From NCBI GenBank assembly GCA_902465435.1, contig CABQNH010000007.1, positions 1 to 60,295 on the forward strand: 60,295 bases of DNA, written 5' to 3'. This DNA comes from an uncultured Eubacteriales bacterium (GTDB lineage: Bacteria; Bacillota; Clostridia; Oscillospirales; Oscillospiraceae). The position numbers and the translations under genes are program-made. The notes under the pieces were generated by a model. That model did no database searches. It saw only the letters and a list, made by a program, of their open reading frames with translations, and was not told the DNA's origin. Positions 34,997 through 43,425 of the stretch are shown here, one piece after another (positions within the stretch are counted from its first letter, which is position 1; each line of letters opens with the position of its first letter).

Positions 34997-35025
34997 TTGT
35001 GGAACGGGGAAAAATGGTGTAGAAT
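34997..35025 (+). promoter_or_regulatory. Promoter of the CapA-like gene
   Basis: TTGTGG, 17 bp, TAGAAT, ending 30 bp before the ATG. Confidence 0.55.
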
Positions 35026-35055
35026 GGCCTTGATCCCGCATTCGGAGGTAGAACC

Positions 35056-36186
35056 ATGACCCAAAGGCAAAAGAAGCTTTGCGCCCTGCTGACGCTGATC
35101 GGAATCCTGCTGCTTAGCGGCTGCTCTGCGAAAAAGGCCGCGACCTTTCACCCTGCGGAGGGAAGCGCCGTCGCCACGCTGTGCGCTGTCGGCGATATTA
35201 TGATCTCTCCGCAGCAGCTGGAGGCCGCCGCGCAGCCGGACGGCAGCTATTCCTTCACGGATGGCTATCTCGGCGCGGCAGAGCTGCTCGCCGACGCCGA
35301 TCTGACCGTCGGCAACCTGGAAGGCACGCTCAACGGCGCGCCGTATGATTCCTATAATTATCCCGACGCACTTGCCGCCTGCCTTTCTGGGCTTGGCTTC
35401 GACGTTTTGCAGACCGCAAACTCCCGCAGCATTCAAAACGGCATTGCCGGTCTGACCCGCACGAAGGAGCAGCTTGAGGCCGTTGGAATCGATGCGCTCG
35501 GCACCTTTGCCTCCGAAGCACAGTGGCAGGAAACCGGCGGCGTTTTAATTCGCGAGGTCAACGGCATTCGCATTGCCCTCATCGGCATGACAAAAGGGCT
35601 GAATAATATGCGGCTTCCGGAAAATGCCGGCCACTGCGTGAACCTGCTTTACACGGATTACGATTCCAATTACAGCAGCATTGACACGGACGCGATCACG
35701 CGCCTGACCAAGAACGCAGAGGCAGAAAATCCGGACATTACAATCGCCATGGTGCACTGGGGCAGCGAAAATGAGAGGACGATCAGCGAGTCGCAAAAGC
35801 AAATTGCATCGCTTTTGATCGACGGCGGCGTAGACGTCATTCTCGGCAGCCACTCCCACTTGGTCGGCCCGATTGAGCAGCGGACGGTGCGCGGCCGCCC
35901 GGTCGTCATTGCCTACGGCCTTGGCGATTTCTCCGGCAGCGCAGAGGATCGCGAGGCCATTGCGCTCCGACTTGCCTTTACCAAGGACAGCAAAACCGGC
36001 GAGACGCGCGTGACGGAGGTTTCCTATACGCCGCTTTATGTGACGCAGTCACGCGTTTACGATATTGAAACCGCCCTTTCACTCTACGAAAGCAATTATA
36101 TCGACGCAATCAGCGAAGAGCAGCAGAAGGTCTTTACCGCCGCGCTCGAACGGCTGAAGGAGCAGACTGCTCCGCCGGAGTCGTGA
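35056..36186 (+). CDS. CapA-family metallophosphatase-fold lipoprotein
   Basis: A 376-aa protein with a lipoprotein signal (LCALLTLIGILLLSGC) and a PGA_cap/CapA domain: AVGDIMIS at the first metal Asp, GNLEGTLN, NSRSIQNG, MVHWGSEN and GSHSHLVGP. This domain is related to metallophosphoesterases and occurs in poly-gamma-glutamate capsule loci. No capB/capC genes are nearby, so capsule synthesis is not supported; a surface phosphoesterase or envelope role is more cautious. GGAGG RBS, own promoter and terminator. Confidence 0.88.
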   Translation: MTQRQKKLCALLTLIGILLLSGCSAKKAATFHPAEGSAVATLCAVGDIMISPQQLEAAAQPDGSYSFTDGYLGAAELLADADLTVGNLEGTLNGAPYDSYNYPDALAACLSGLGFDVLQTANSRSIQNGIAGLTRTKEQLEAVGIDALGTFASEAQWQETGGVLIREVNGIRIALIGMTKGLNNMRLPENAGHCVNLLYTDYDSNYSSIDTDAITRLTKNAEAENPDITIAMVHWGSENERTISESQKQIASLLIDGGVDVILGSHSHLVGPIEQRTVRGRPVVIAYGLGDFSGSAEDREAIALRLAFTKDSKTGETRVTEVSYTPLYVTQSRVYDIETALSLYESNYIDAISEEQQKVFTAALERLKEQTAPPES

Positions 36187-36198
36187 CCACTTCTCCAA

Positions 36199-36247
36199 AA
36201 ATCCCGCGCGTGCAATGCCAAACAGCCGCATTGCACGCGCGGGATTT
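36199..36247 (+). terminator. Terminator after the CapA-like gene
   Basis: The perfect 19-bp stem aaatcccgcgcgtgcaatg/cattgcacgcgcgggattt, 12 bp after the stop. The next 90 bp to the sfp stop hold two small hairpins and no gene. Confidence 0.85.
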
Positions 36248-36339
36248 CTTCTATCCTATTATAGCTCTTCGGTTTATTGGTGCGGTACGCACCGCAAAAC
36301 GGCTCTTTAAACCGTTTTCGTAAAATACAACAAGCTGTG

Positions 36340-36897
36340 TTATAAGTCCAACGCGTCTAACGAAAGCTCCGTCAGTTCCGCATGCTCCGCGCGCTCCGTA
36401 CAGACGGACAGCACGACGCCGCCGTCCATATGCAGGGTTTGGAAGCATAGCGCGCTTCCCTTCAGCTTTGGCGTTCGGCCGGATAAATCGAAGCGGAGCG
36501 CTTCCATATCGCTGCGAAGCCCCTCGCCGGTGAACTTGAGATATGCCTCCTTCAGGGTCCAAAAATGAAAAAAGCAGACCCCCTGCGGCACTGCATCCGC
36601 AAGCTGCCGCTGCTCAGACGGCGCAAGCACCCGCTGCACGAGCGCCGGGCGAATCGGCCGGATGCGCTCAAGATCCACGCCGACCCGGCCATCGGAAATT
36701 GCCGCACAAGCCACGCCGCCGGAGTGGGAAAGGCTGAAAAACACCGGATTTCCCGCAAAATACGGACGGCCGCTCGCTTCCTTACACAGGGGCGGGGTCG
36801 GCTGCGTAAAAAGCGCCCTCCAGGCAAACGCAAGAAGCGCATGCACACAGGCAGATTCGCGTTCCCGTGACGTGCGCGCCGCGTAAATTTTCAGCAT
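36340..36897 (-). CDS. Sfp/AcpS-type 4'-phosphopantetheinyl transferase
   Basis: A 185-aa enzyme that transfers phosphopantetheine from CoA to carrier proteins. Motifs: FFSLSHSGG, RVGVDLERIRP with the metal Asp/Glu, and FWTLKEAYLKFTGEG. This is the broad-specificity Sfp group. No NRPS, PKS or acyl carrier gene is close, so its target is elsewhere. GGGAGGGG precedes the ATG. Single gene between two repeat-rich gaps. Confidence 0.93.
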   Translation of the reverse strand: MLKIYAARTSRERESACVHALLAFAWRALFTQPTPPLCKEASGRPYFAGNPVFFSLSHSGGVACAAISDGRVGVDLERIRPIRPALVQRVLAPSEQRQLADAVPQGVCFFHFWTLKEAYLKFTGEGLRSDMEALRFDLSGRTPKLKGSALCFQTLHMDGGVVLSVCTERAEHAELTELSLDALDL

Positions 36898-36948
36898 GGC
36901 ATTCCCCTCCCTCTATGGTCTTTCGCGTCGCTGCATCCTGCAGCAGAC

Positions 36949-37236
36949 AGACCCGCAAGCGGGTCTCGGACTGTCAATAAAGTCCGTAATCGTCAAAATG
37001 AGAAAACATTTTTGACGATTTCCATATGAAACGTATCTATTCTATTTTTTGAAAAGTTTCAAACAAATACGATTCAAAAAGTGGATAAAGTTTATTATTT
37101 TGACTTACTTCGGAACTCGCGCCCTATCGTACCTATGTACGCAGACGGGCGCGAGTTTCTTGTATTCCGAACTTTCTTGATAGTCTGCCAGCGTGTCAAA
37201 AAGGTTTTTTGACACGCTGAGACCCGCAAGCGGGTC
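36949..37236 (+). repeat. Interspersed repeat copy B, with flanking hairpin duplicated
   Basis: The core element is 36967-37187, starting cggactgtcaataaagt and ending actttcttgatagtctg, imperfect terminal inverted repeats (14 of 17). Inside are actcgcgccc...gggcgcgagt and an A/T-rich core. Directly outside the right end is cagcgtgtcaaaa/ttttgacacgctg (37189-37218). The same 18-bp hairpin agacccgcaagcgggtct occurs on both sides, at 36949-36966 and 37219-37236. No coding sequence. Confidence 0.9.
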
Positions 37237-37290
37237 TGTCCTTGTCCGCCGACATTCGGAGTGCCGCACAAAACCGACCCGATCGGCATG

Positions 37291-37320
37291 AAAAAAGCCG
37301 CTGCCCAAGCAGCGGCTTTT
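37291..37320. terminator. Terminator of the zinc-ribbon gene
   Basis: The stem aaaaagccgctg/cagcggctttt has T-runs on both strands and ends nine bases before the zinc-ribbon stop. Confidence 0.85.
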
Positions 37321-37329
37321 TATTCAAAA

Positions 37330-37608
37330 TTAGCCGTTCTCCTTCATGCGAGCGAAGCATTCGCTGCAGTAAACGGGACGATCGGTCTTCGGCTCGAAGG
37401 GAACCTTTGCTTCGCCGCCGCAGGCTGCGCAGGTAGCGGTGAAGAACTCTCTCGGACCGCGGGCAGCATTCTTGCGAGCGTCACGGCAAGCCTTGCAGCG
37501 CTGCGGCTCATTCTGGAAGCCACGCTCTGCGTAGAATTCCTGCTCACCGGCGGTGAAAACGAATTCGTTGCCGCATTCTTTGCAAACTAAAGTTTTGTCT
37601 TCGTACAT
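37330..37608 (-). CDS. Small double zinc-ribbon protein
   Basis: A 92-aa protein with two treble-Cys modules. The N-terminal one has CKECG (residues 9-13) and CKACR around FTAGEQEFYAERGFQNEP, the pattern of a known small zinc-ribbon family; the C-terminal one has CAACG and CSECF. Likely binds two zinc ions; RNA or DNA binding is inferred. Start ATG at 37608 has GAGAGG upstream. Its neighbour upstream is the sigma factor gene. Confidence 0.85.
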   Translation of the reverse strand: MYEDKTLVCKECGNEFVFTAGEQEFYAERGFQNEPQRCKACRDARKNAARGPREFFTATCAACGGEAKVPFEPKTDRPVYCSECFARMKENG

Positions 37609-37714
37609 TGTGGTTACCTCTCTTATGCTTTTAGATTTGCCCTGCCGAAACCCATCAAAAATGTTGCTGGTCCTATCCAGGGTGTTGGTAATATGCGAAC
37701 GGGTTCTTCCCCGT

Positions 37715-38308
37715 TTACGCCAAGGTTTTCTGCCGGGCAAGCTTACTGCGGATGCGTTGGACGGCATTATCCACGGATTTCGCGGATAGATTCAGTTGAT
37801 TCGCGATGTCGCGATAAGGCAGTCCCTCCAGATAAAGCCGAAGAACTCGCTTCTCCATTGGGGACAGCAGCGCATCCAGCCGGCCGGAAAGCTCTTCATA
37901 GGCCTCCTGTCCGATGATACGCTCCTCCATGTCGCGACCGGCGGTATGACTTCTGGTGTCGTCCAACAAAGCGTCAAGAGAGCTGTTCGGAATACAGTCG
38001 CTCAGCGGGATATCCTGATGTTTGCTTTCTGAGCGAGTCGCGGAAATCAAGCGGTTGCGAATACACGTTGTTGCAAAAGATTTAAAAGAGCAGCGCCGAC
38101 TGCCGTCATAATGCCAAGCGGCGGCAAGCAGTCCGATCATCCCCTCCTGCGCAAGATCCTCACGGTCAAGCCCGCTGAGGAAGAACGAGCGCGTGCAGGC
38201 ACGAACATGGCGCGCATAGCGCGCAAGAAGAAGCTCCATGGCACGCTCGGACGAACGGCTGTGCAGTGCCAGCTCTTCGTCCGTCCATGTTTCGGAAATG
38301 CAATCCAT
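37715..38308 (-). CDS. SigH-type sigma-70 family factor
   Basis: A 197-aa sigma factor. Region 2 has LDREDLAQEGMIGLLAA and FKSFATTCIRNRLISA; region 4 has MEKRVLRLYLEGLPYRDIAN followed by the helix-turn-helix LSAKSVDNAVQRIRSK. Length and region 2 wording fit SigH (sporulation entry/competence) of Bacillota, though an ECF-like paralogue cannot be excluded. The linker between regions is long and polar. RBS GAGGG, strong upstream promoter. Confidence 0.85.
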   Translation of the reverse strand: MDCISETWTDEELALHSRSSERAMELLLARYARHVRACTRSFFLSGLDREDLAQEGMIGLLAAAWHYDGSRRCSFKSFATTCIRNRLISATRSESKHQDIPLSDCIPNSSLDALLDDTRSHTAGRDMEERIIGQEAYEELSGRLDALLSPMEKRVLRLYLEGLPYRDIANQLNLSAKSVDNAVQRIRSKLARQKTLA

Positions 38309-38334
38309 ATTGCATACCCTCCACCATCCATTTT

Positions 38335-38362
38335 ATTATAGCATTTTGCAGGGACTTGTCAA
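38335..38362 (-). promoter_or_regulatory. Promoter of the sigma factor gene
   Basis: Minus strand TTGACA, 16-bp spacer, TGC-TATAAT (extended -10), 26 bp before the ATG. Confidence 0.8.
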
Positions 38363-38453
38363 CCTTTTTGAATCAAAAAAACACTTTTCTCAATTATTTG
38401 TGCGTTTTTTACATATTTTCAATTTCGTTTTTGGACACAAATCCCTATCCCGG

Positions 38454-39491
38454 TCAGAAATCAATCTGCTGCTGACCCTCGCGTTCCAGATGCAGATGGG
38501 AATAGGCAAGCTGCGTGACGCAGCGGCCGCGCGGCGTGCGCGTCAAAAAGCCGATCTGCATCAGGTACGGCTCGTAAACATCCTCCAAGGTCACAGCTTC
38601 CTCCCCGATCGTCGCTGCAAGCGTCTCCAGCCCAACAGGGCCGCCGCCGTAATTCCGGATAATCGCCGTCAGCATACGGCGGTCGATCGCATCCAGCCCA
38701 AGCTGATCCACCTCAAGGCGTCCAAGCGCGTGGTCGGCCGCCTCTTTAGTCACGACACCGTTATAGCAGACCTGTGCAAAGTCTCTGACGCGGCGCAGCA
38801 TACGGTTTGCAATACGCGGCGTACCGCGGCTGCGGGATGCGATTTCCCGCGCGCCGTCCGGGTCGATCTGCATCCCCAGCAGCGTTGCCGAGCGCGTAAT
38901 GATCTTCGTCAGCTCCTCCGTTGTGTACAGCTCCAGCCGCAAGGAAACGCCGAAGCGGTCGCGCAGCGGACTGGAAAGCTGCCCCGCGCGGGTCGTCGCG
39001 CCGATGAGTGTGAAGCGCGGCAGATCCAGACGAATGGAATTTGCGGACGGCCCCTTGCCGACAATAATATCGATCGCGAAATCCTCCATAGCAGGATACA
39101 GGATCTCCTCCACCGCACGGTTCAGGCGGTGGATCTCGTCGATAAACAGGATGTCCCCTGCGTTGAGATTTGTAAGGAGCGCCGCAAGGTCCCCCGCCTT
39201 TTCGATCGCAGGGCCGGAGGTAATGCGAATATTGACCCCCATCTCGTTGGCGATTACGCCGGCCAGCGTGGTCTTTCCAAGCCCCGGAGGCCCGTAAAGC
39301 AGCACATGGTCAAGCGCTTCGTTTCTGTGCTTTGCCGCCTCAATATAAACAGCCAGGTTGCTCTTCGCCTTTTCCTGTCCGGTATAGTCATACAGCATTT
39401 TAGGCCGAAGGGAGAATTCCCCCTCGTCCATCGGCGTGCGGGAGCTTGTGACGATCGGCGCTTCAAAATCCTGCGCAAAATCAATGCTCAT
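38454..39491 (-). CDS. ruvB: Holliday junction branch-migration ATPase RuvB
   Basis: A 345-aa AAA+ motor. Walker A GPPGLGKTT, Walker B FIDEIHRLN, sensor I GATTRAG and arginine finger region DRFGVSLRLE are visible; the C-terminal winged helix ends QIGFLTRTPRGR. It drives branch migration with RuvA. ATG with GGGGGACGGAG upstream. Last gene of ruvCAB. Confidence 0.97.
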   Translation of the reverse strand: MSIDFAQDFEAPIVTSSRTPMDEGEFSLRPKMLYDYTGQEKAKSNLAVYIEAAKHRNEALDHVLLYGPPGLGKTTLAGVIANEMGVNIRITSGPAIEKAGDLAALLTNLNAGDILFIDEIHRLNRAVEEILYPAMEDFAIDIIVGKGPSANSIRLDLPRFTLIGATTRAGQLSSPLRDRFGVSLRLELYTTEELTKIITRSATLLGMQIDPDGAREIASRSRGTPRIANRMLRRVRDFAQVCYNGVVTKEAADHALGRLEVDQLGLDAIDRRMLTAIIRNYGGGPVGLETLAATIGEEAVTLEDVYEPYLMQIGFLTRTPRGRCVTQLAYSHLHLEREGQQQIDF

Positions 39492-39503
39492 ACTCCGTCC
39501 CCC

Positions 39504-40103
39504 TTAGCCCATCACCATAGCGCGCAGCGCCTGGCGTACAATTTCCTCCACACTCAGCGCATCCACCTGTACGCCTTTGAGCGCGGCAGCAATATCCTGC
39601 TGGCTGTACCCAAGCTCCGCCAGCGCCGCCGACGCCAGTGAAACCTTTCCGCCCTGCGCCTCCTGCGGCAGCGAAACGCCGCCGGTCTCCGCGCTGGGCA
39701 TTTCCGCACCGAGCTTATCCTTCAGCTCCAGAATAATGCGCTGCGCCAGCTTTTTCCCGACGCCCTGCGCCATGGTAATGGTTCGGGCATCCTCGGTCAT
39801 GATTGCGAGCGTAAAGCCGTCCGGCGATACAACGGAGAGGATGGAAAGCGCCGCCTTTGGTCCGACGCCGGTCACGCCGAGCAGCAGCTCGAAGCAGCGA
39901 AGCTCCTCACGCGAGGAAAAGCCGAAAATATCAAACGCATCCTCGCGGATGTTGCAATAGGTATAGAGCCGCTGCTCCTGCCCGACGCGAAGCTTTGAGA
40001 GCGTATAATTCGTCGTATGGCAGGCATAGCCCACGCCGCCGCAGTCCACGACCGCGAGATTCGCGTCAAGCAGCGCAATTTTTCCAGTTAAATAATAAAA
40101 CAT
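39504..40103 (-). CDS. ruvA: Holliday junction DNA-binding protein RuvA
   Basis: A 199-aa protein: N-terminal OB fold starting MFYYLTGKIALLDANL, two helix-hairpin-helix motifs (LLGVTGVGPKAALSIL and MAQGVGKKLAQRIILELKD) and a C-terminal UBA-like domain after a linker. It binds four-way junctions and loads RuvB. AGGGG precedes the ATG. Six bases after ruvC. Confidence 0.97.
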   Translation of the reverse strand: MFYYLTGKIALLDANLAVVDCGGVGYACHTTNYTLSKLRVGQEQRLYTYCNIREDAFDIFGFSSREELRCFELLLGVTGVGPKAALSILSVVSPDGFTLAIMTEDARTITMAQGVGKKLAQRIILELKDKLGAEMPSAETGGVSLPQEAQGGKVSLASAALAELGYSQQDIAAALKGVQVDALSVEEIVRQALRAMVMG

Positions 40104-40109
40104 AGCCGT

Positions 40110-40607
40110 TTACCCCTGTAGCTTCCGTGCAAGCAGCGACGTAGAGGAACGCGCATGACACAGTGCAATCGCAATTGCATCCGCCGCATCGTCCGGCCGT
40201 GCTACCTTGTCCATCTTCAAAAGGCGCTTGGTCATCTCCATGACCTGCCGCTTTTCCGCCTTGCCATAGCCGACCACCGCCTGCTTGACCTGCATGGGCG
40301 TATACTCAAACACCGGTACACCGGCCTTGGCAACCGCAAGAAGAATCACGCCGCGCCCATGCGAAACGCCGATTCCGGTCGTCACGTTATGCCCCCAGAA
40401 CAGCTCCTCCACCGCGACGGCGTCGGGCTTCAGCTGCCGCACCAGAGCGGAAATATCGTCATACAGCATCACAAGCCGCTCGGAAAGCGGCTTGCCGGCC
40501 GGCGTCGTGACAACTCCATACTGCATGAGCTGCAGCGTTCCCCGATCCGCGTACACCAGTCCGAAGCCGGTCGTTCCATAGCCGGGGTCAATTCCCAGTA
40601 TCATCAT
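40110..40607 (-). CDS. ruvC: Holliday junction resolvase RuvC
   Basis: A 165-aa RNase H-fold nuclease. Catalytic acids: Asp in ILGIDPGYGTTG, Glu in VAVEELFWGHN, and the pair in ARPDDAADAIAIALCH. The ribosome site is weak (AAAAAGCG before ATGATG), so translation may depend on the upstream small gene. First of the ruvCAB set. Confidence 0.96.
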   Translation of the reverse strand: MMILGIDPGYGTTGFGLVYADRGTLQLMQYGVVTTPAGKPLSERLVMLYDDISALVRQLKPDAVAVEELFWGHNVTTGIGVSHGRGVILLAVAKAGVPVFEYTPMQVKQAVVGYGKAEKRQVMEMTKRLLKMDKVARPDDAADAIAIALCHARSSTSLLARKLQG

Positions 40608-40625
40608 CGCTTTTTTGTATGGCGC

Positions 40626-40799
40626 TCAATACTTGTGCGCGATCCAGTAATAGCTCAATGCAACGCAAATCAGCATCACAATAACGCCGATCCACGCCAG
40701 CACGATCTGATATTTCGGGCGCGGGACATAATGCTCCTTCTCCTGCGCGGCCTCCTCGGCGGGCAGTCCATTGTCCTGTAGTTTTTCGTTTTCAGCCAT
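40626..40799 (-). CDS. Small single-pass membrane protein
   Basis: A 57-aa protein: an acidic N-terminus (MAENEKLQDNG...QEKEHYVPRPK) then one helix, IVLAWIGVIVMLICVALSYYW, and a short basic end. TGAGGTG precedes the ATG. It lies 18 bp upstream of ruvC and is probably in the same transcript. Unknown function. Confidence 0.7.
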   Translation of the reverse strand: MAENEKLQDNGLPAEEAAQEKEHYVPRPKYQIVLAWIGVIVMLICVALSYYWIAHKY

Positions 40800-40914
40800 T
40801 TTTAACACCTCAGGCTTATCATATCATGTTTTTTCTCTTTTTTATAGTCCCAATTTCACTCGATCCCCGGAAAACTTTTCGCGCCCACAGCACCTTAGCC
40901 CGCAGAAAAGTCGC

Positions 40915-40945
40915 GCCCCGGCGAAGGAGATTCCTTCGCCGGGGC
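40915..40945 (-). terminator. Terminator-type hairpin beside repeat copy C
   Basis: The near-perfect stem gccccggcgaagga/tccttcgccggggc sits between the glnN stop (41086) and the small membrane gene. It directly abuts the left end of repeat copy C. Confidence 0.7.
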
Positions 40946-40946
40946 A

Positions 40947-41040
40947 CAGACTGTCAATCAAGTCCGTAACCATCAAAATGGGAAACCATTTTAAAGCTCT
41001 TTCATTTGAACGATATCCATATGATCTCCCGTCCGTTCTT
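40947..41040 (+). repeat. Interspersed repeat copy C (left half only)
   Basis: Starts cagactgtcaatcaagtccg and continues aaccatcaaaatgggaaacc, then becomes unrecognisable before the glnN stop. The right half and far terminal motif are lost. The hairpin at 40915-40945 flanks its left end one base away. Confidence 0.75.
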
Positions 41041-41085
41041 TCTGCGTGTATGCGTCGGCTATCCAGCCCGCTTCTCCGGACCGTG

Positions 41086-43185
41086 TTATACCTCAAACAT
41101 CAGGTCGCCATAGGTTGGAACCGGCCACAGATCCTTATCCACGATCAGCTCCAGCGCGTCGATCGCCGCGCGCAGCTCGTGCATCACCGGCACCAGCTTC
41201 TCCTGGCAGAAGTGCGCCAGCGCCTCGGCGCTCTCAATGCTTCCGCTCTCCGCGATCTGCGTGTCCAGCGCCGTCAGTGCCGTCTTTGCCCGCTTCAGAA
41301 GCGTGCAGCTCTCCTGCAGCAGCGTCTGCTGCACCTCCGTATCGGCCTGCACGCCGGAATTATGTATTTTCCAAATGGAGTCTGCCATCCGGGTCGTAAA
41401 GCGTACCACCGCAGGGATATAGTGCTTTCCCGCCATATGTGACATCGTGCGCGCCTCGATCAGCGTAACCTTGCTGTAGGTGCCGTACATGACCTCGCTG
41501 CGCGATTCCAGCTCCGCGCGGGTATAGATCCCGAACTTCTCGAACAGCCGAACCGCCTTCTCCGTCGTGAGCGCCGGAACCGCGTCCACCATGGAACGCA
41601 GATTCGGCAGGCCGCGATGCTCCGCCTCCTTCACCCACTGCTCGCAGTAGCTGTTTCCATTGAAAATGATATTTTGATGCAGAATGAAATTTGTTGCGAT
41701 CAGCGTTTTCAGCGACTTGGTGAAGTCCTCCGCCTTTTCGAGTGTATCCGCAGCCTCGCAGAACGCCTCGGCCACAATGGAATTGAGCGTCGTATTCGCC
41801 GCCGCAATGGAGTCGGATGAGCCGACCATGCGGAATTCAAACTTATTGCCGGTAAATGCAAAGGGCGAGGTGCGGTTGCGGTCGGTCGCGTCCTTACGGA
41901 TCGCAGGCATCGTATTGACGCCGAATTCCAGCCGCTCCTTCTCCAGGCAGGCCGCCGCCGTACCGGAAAAGCAGATCTGCTCAACGACATCATTCAGCTG
42001 ACTGCCCAGGAAAATCGAAACAATGGCGGGAGGCGCTTCGTCCGCGCCGAGGCGGTGATCGTTTCCGACATTTGCGGCGGTCTGCCGCAGCAGATCGGCG
42101 TGTGTATGCACGGCCTTAATGATGCAGGAAAGCACCAAAAGGAACTGCAGATTGGCGTTCGGCGTATCGCCGGGATCCAGCAGGTTTTCCCCCGCATCCG
42201 TCGTGATCGACCAGTTGTTGTGCTTGCCGGAGCCGTTGACGCCCGCAAAGGGCTTTTCATGCAGCAGACAGACCAGATTGTGACGGGTGGCAACGCGTTT
42301 CATCGTCTCCATCATGAGCTGATTCTGATCCACCGCTACGTTGCAGTCCATGTAAATCGGCGCAAGCTCGTGCTGCGCGGGCGCCACCTCGTTGTGCTGC
42401 GCCTGCGCCGGAATGCCCATCTTCCAAAGCTCTTCGTTCAGATCCTGCATAAATGCGCCGACGCGCTCACGAATCACGCCGAAATACTGATCGTCCAGCT
42501 CCTGTCCCTTGGGAGCCGGCGCGCCGAACAGCGTCCGGCCGGTATAAACCAGATCGCGGCGGCGGAGATAGGTGTCGCGGTCGACGATAAAATACTCCTG
42601 CTCGGCGCCGACGGAGGGCGTCACGCGCCGAACGTCCTTACCAAACAGGTGCAACAGCCGCACCGCCTGCTGCGATAGCGCCTGCATGGAGCGCAGCAGC
42701 GGCGTTTTGGTATCGAGCGCCTCGCCGGTGTAGGAAATAAAAACCGTCGGGATGCACAGGATCGTGCCCGCTGCCTGCTCCTTGATAAAAGCGGGCGAGG
42801 TAATATCCCACGCCGTATAGCCGCGGGCATAATGCGTCGCGCGCAGGCCGCCCGTCGGGAAAGAGGACGCATCCGGCTCGCCCATAATGAGCTGCTTGCC
42901 GGTCAGTGAAAGGATGGTGTGCCCCTCCTTCGGACTGTTCAGAAATGCCTCGTGCTTTTCCGCCGTAATGCCGGTCAGCGGCTGGAACCAGTGGGTATAA
43001 TGCGTCGCGCCGCGTTCCACCGCCCACTGCATCATGGCCGCCGCAACTACGTCCGCCGTCTCCATAGAAAGGCAGCCGCCTTGCTCCAGCACATGCTGCA
43101 CCTCCCGGAACTCATGCTCGGGGAGCCGCTCACGCATCACCGAAACGCTGAATACATTCGTGCCAAAAATCTCTGAAATATTCAT
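41086..43185 (-). CDS. glnN: Type III glutamine synthetase GlnN
   Basis: A 699-aa GSIII enzyme (usual length about 700; class I enzymes are about 450-470). The N-terminal NISEIFGTNVF, the catalytic block GIPAQAQHNEVAPAQHELAP, the ATP/ammonia region FAGVNGSGKHNNWSI, NDHRLGADEAPPAIVS and the FAFTGNKFEFRM segment are all present. It makes Gln from Glu and ammonia. Start ATG at 43185 has AAAGG upstream. A small leader hairpin (gcacggcgc/gccgtgc, 43204-43223) lies just before the site. Confidence 0.96.
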   Translation of the reverse strand: MNISEIFGTNVFSVSVMRERLPEHEFREVQHVLEQGGCLSMETADVVAAAMMQWAVERGATHYTHWFQPLTGITAEKHEAFLNSPKEGHTILSLTGKQLIMGEPDASSFPTGGLRATHYARGYTAWDITSPAFIKEQAAGTILCIPTVFISYTGEALDTKTPLLRSMQALSQQAVRLLHLFGKDVRRVTPSVGAEQEYFIVDRDTYLRRRDLVYTGRTLFGAPAPKGQELDDQYFGVIRERVGAFMQDLNEELWKMGIPAQAQHNEVAPAQHELAPIYMDCNVAVDQNQLMMETMKRVATRHNLVCLLHEKPFAGVNGSGKHNNWSITTDAGENLLDPGDTPNANLQFLLVLSCIIKAVHTHADLLRQTAANVGNDHRLGADEAPPAIVSIFLGSQLNDVVEQICFSGTAAACLEKERLEFGVNTMPAIRKDATDRNRTSPFAFTGNKFEFRMVGSSDSIAAANTTLNSIVAEAFCEAADTLEKAEDFTKSLKTLIATNFILHQNIIFNGNSYCEQWVKEAEHRGLPNLRSMVDAVPALTTEKAVRLFEKFGIYTRAELESRSEVMYGTYSKVTLIEARTMSHMAGKHYIPAVVRFTTRMADSIWKIHNSGVQADTEVQQTLLQESCTLLKRAKTALTALDTQIAESGSIESAEALAHFCQEKLVPVMHELRAAIDALELIVDKDLWPVPTYGDLMFEV

Positions 43186-43425
43186 ACCGACCAGCCTTTC
43201 CCGCACGGCAGGGATGCGCCGTGCCTCTGAATCAGATTTAATATTCTATAAGGTAACCCAAGTTTTTCATAATTGCAAGCACAAATTGAAACTTCATGGC
43301 AACGCACAAACATCCCGTACTCACGCCGGGCGTTTTTATATATTTTAACAATCCTTTTATCATTTTCGCCGATTTTGCATATTTCTCCTGTGTCGGCGGA
43401 AACTATCCTGCGAGGTGAACCATCT

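Noticed and set aside
36340..36897. Sfp-type transferase as sign of an NRPS/PKS cluster
   Set aside because: No carrier or synthetase genes in 10 kb on either side; it stands alone between housekeeping genes.
43186..43425. Glutamine riboswitch or T-box before glnN
   Set aside because: Only a short hairpin is seen; no specifier loop, T-box sequence or glnA-RNA motif found.
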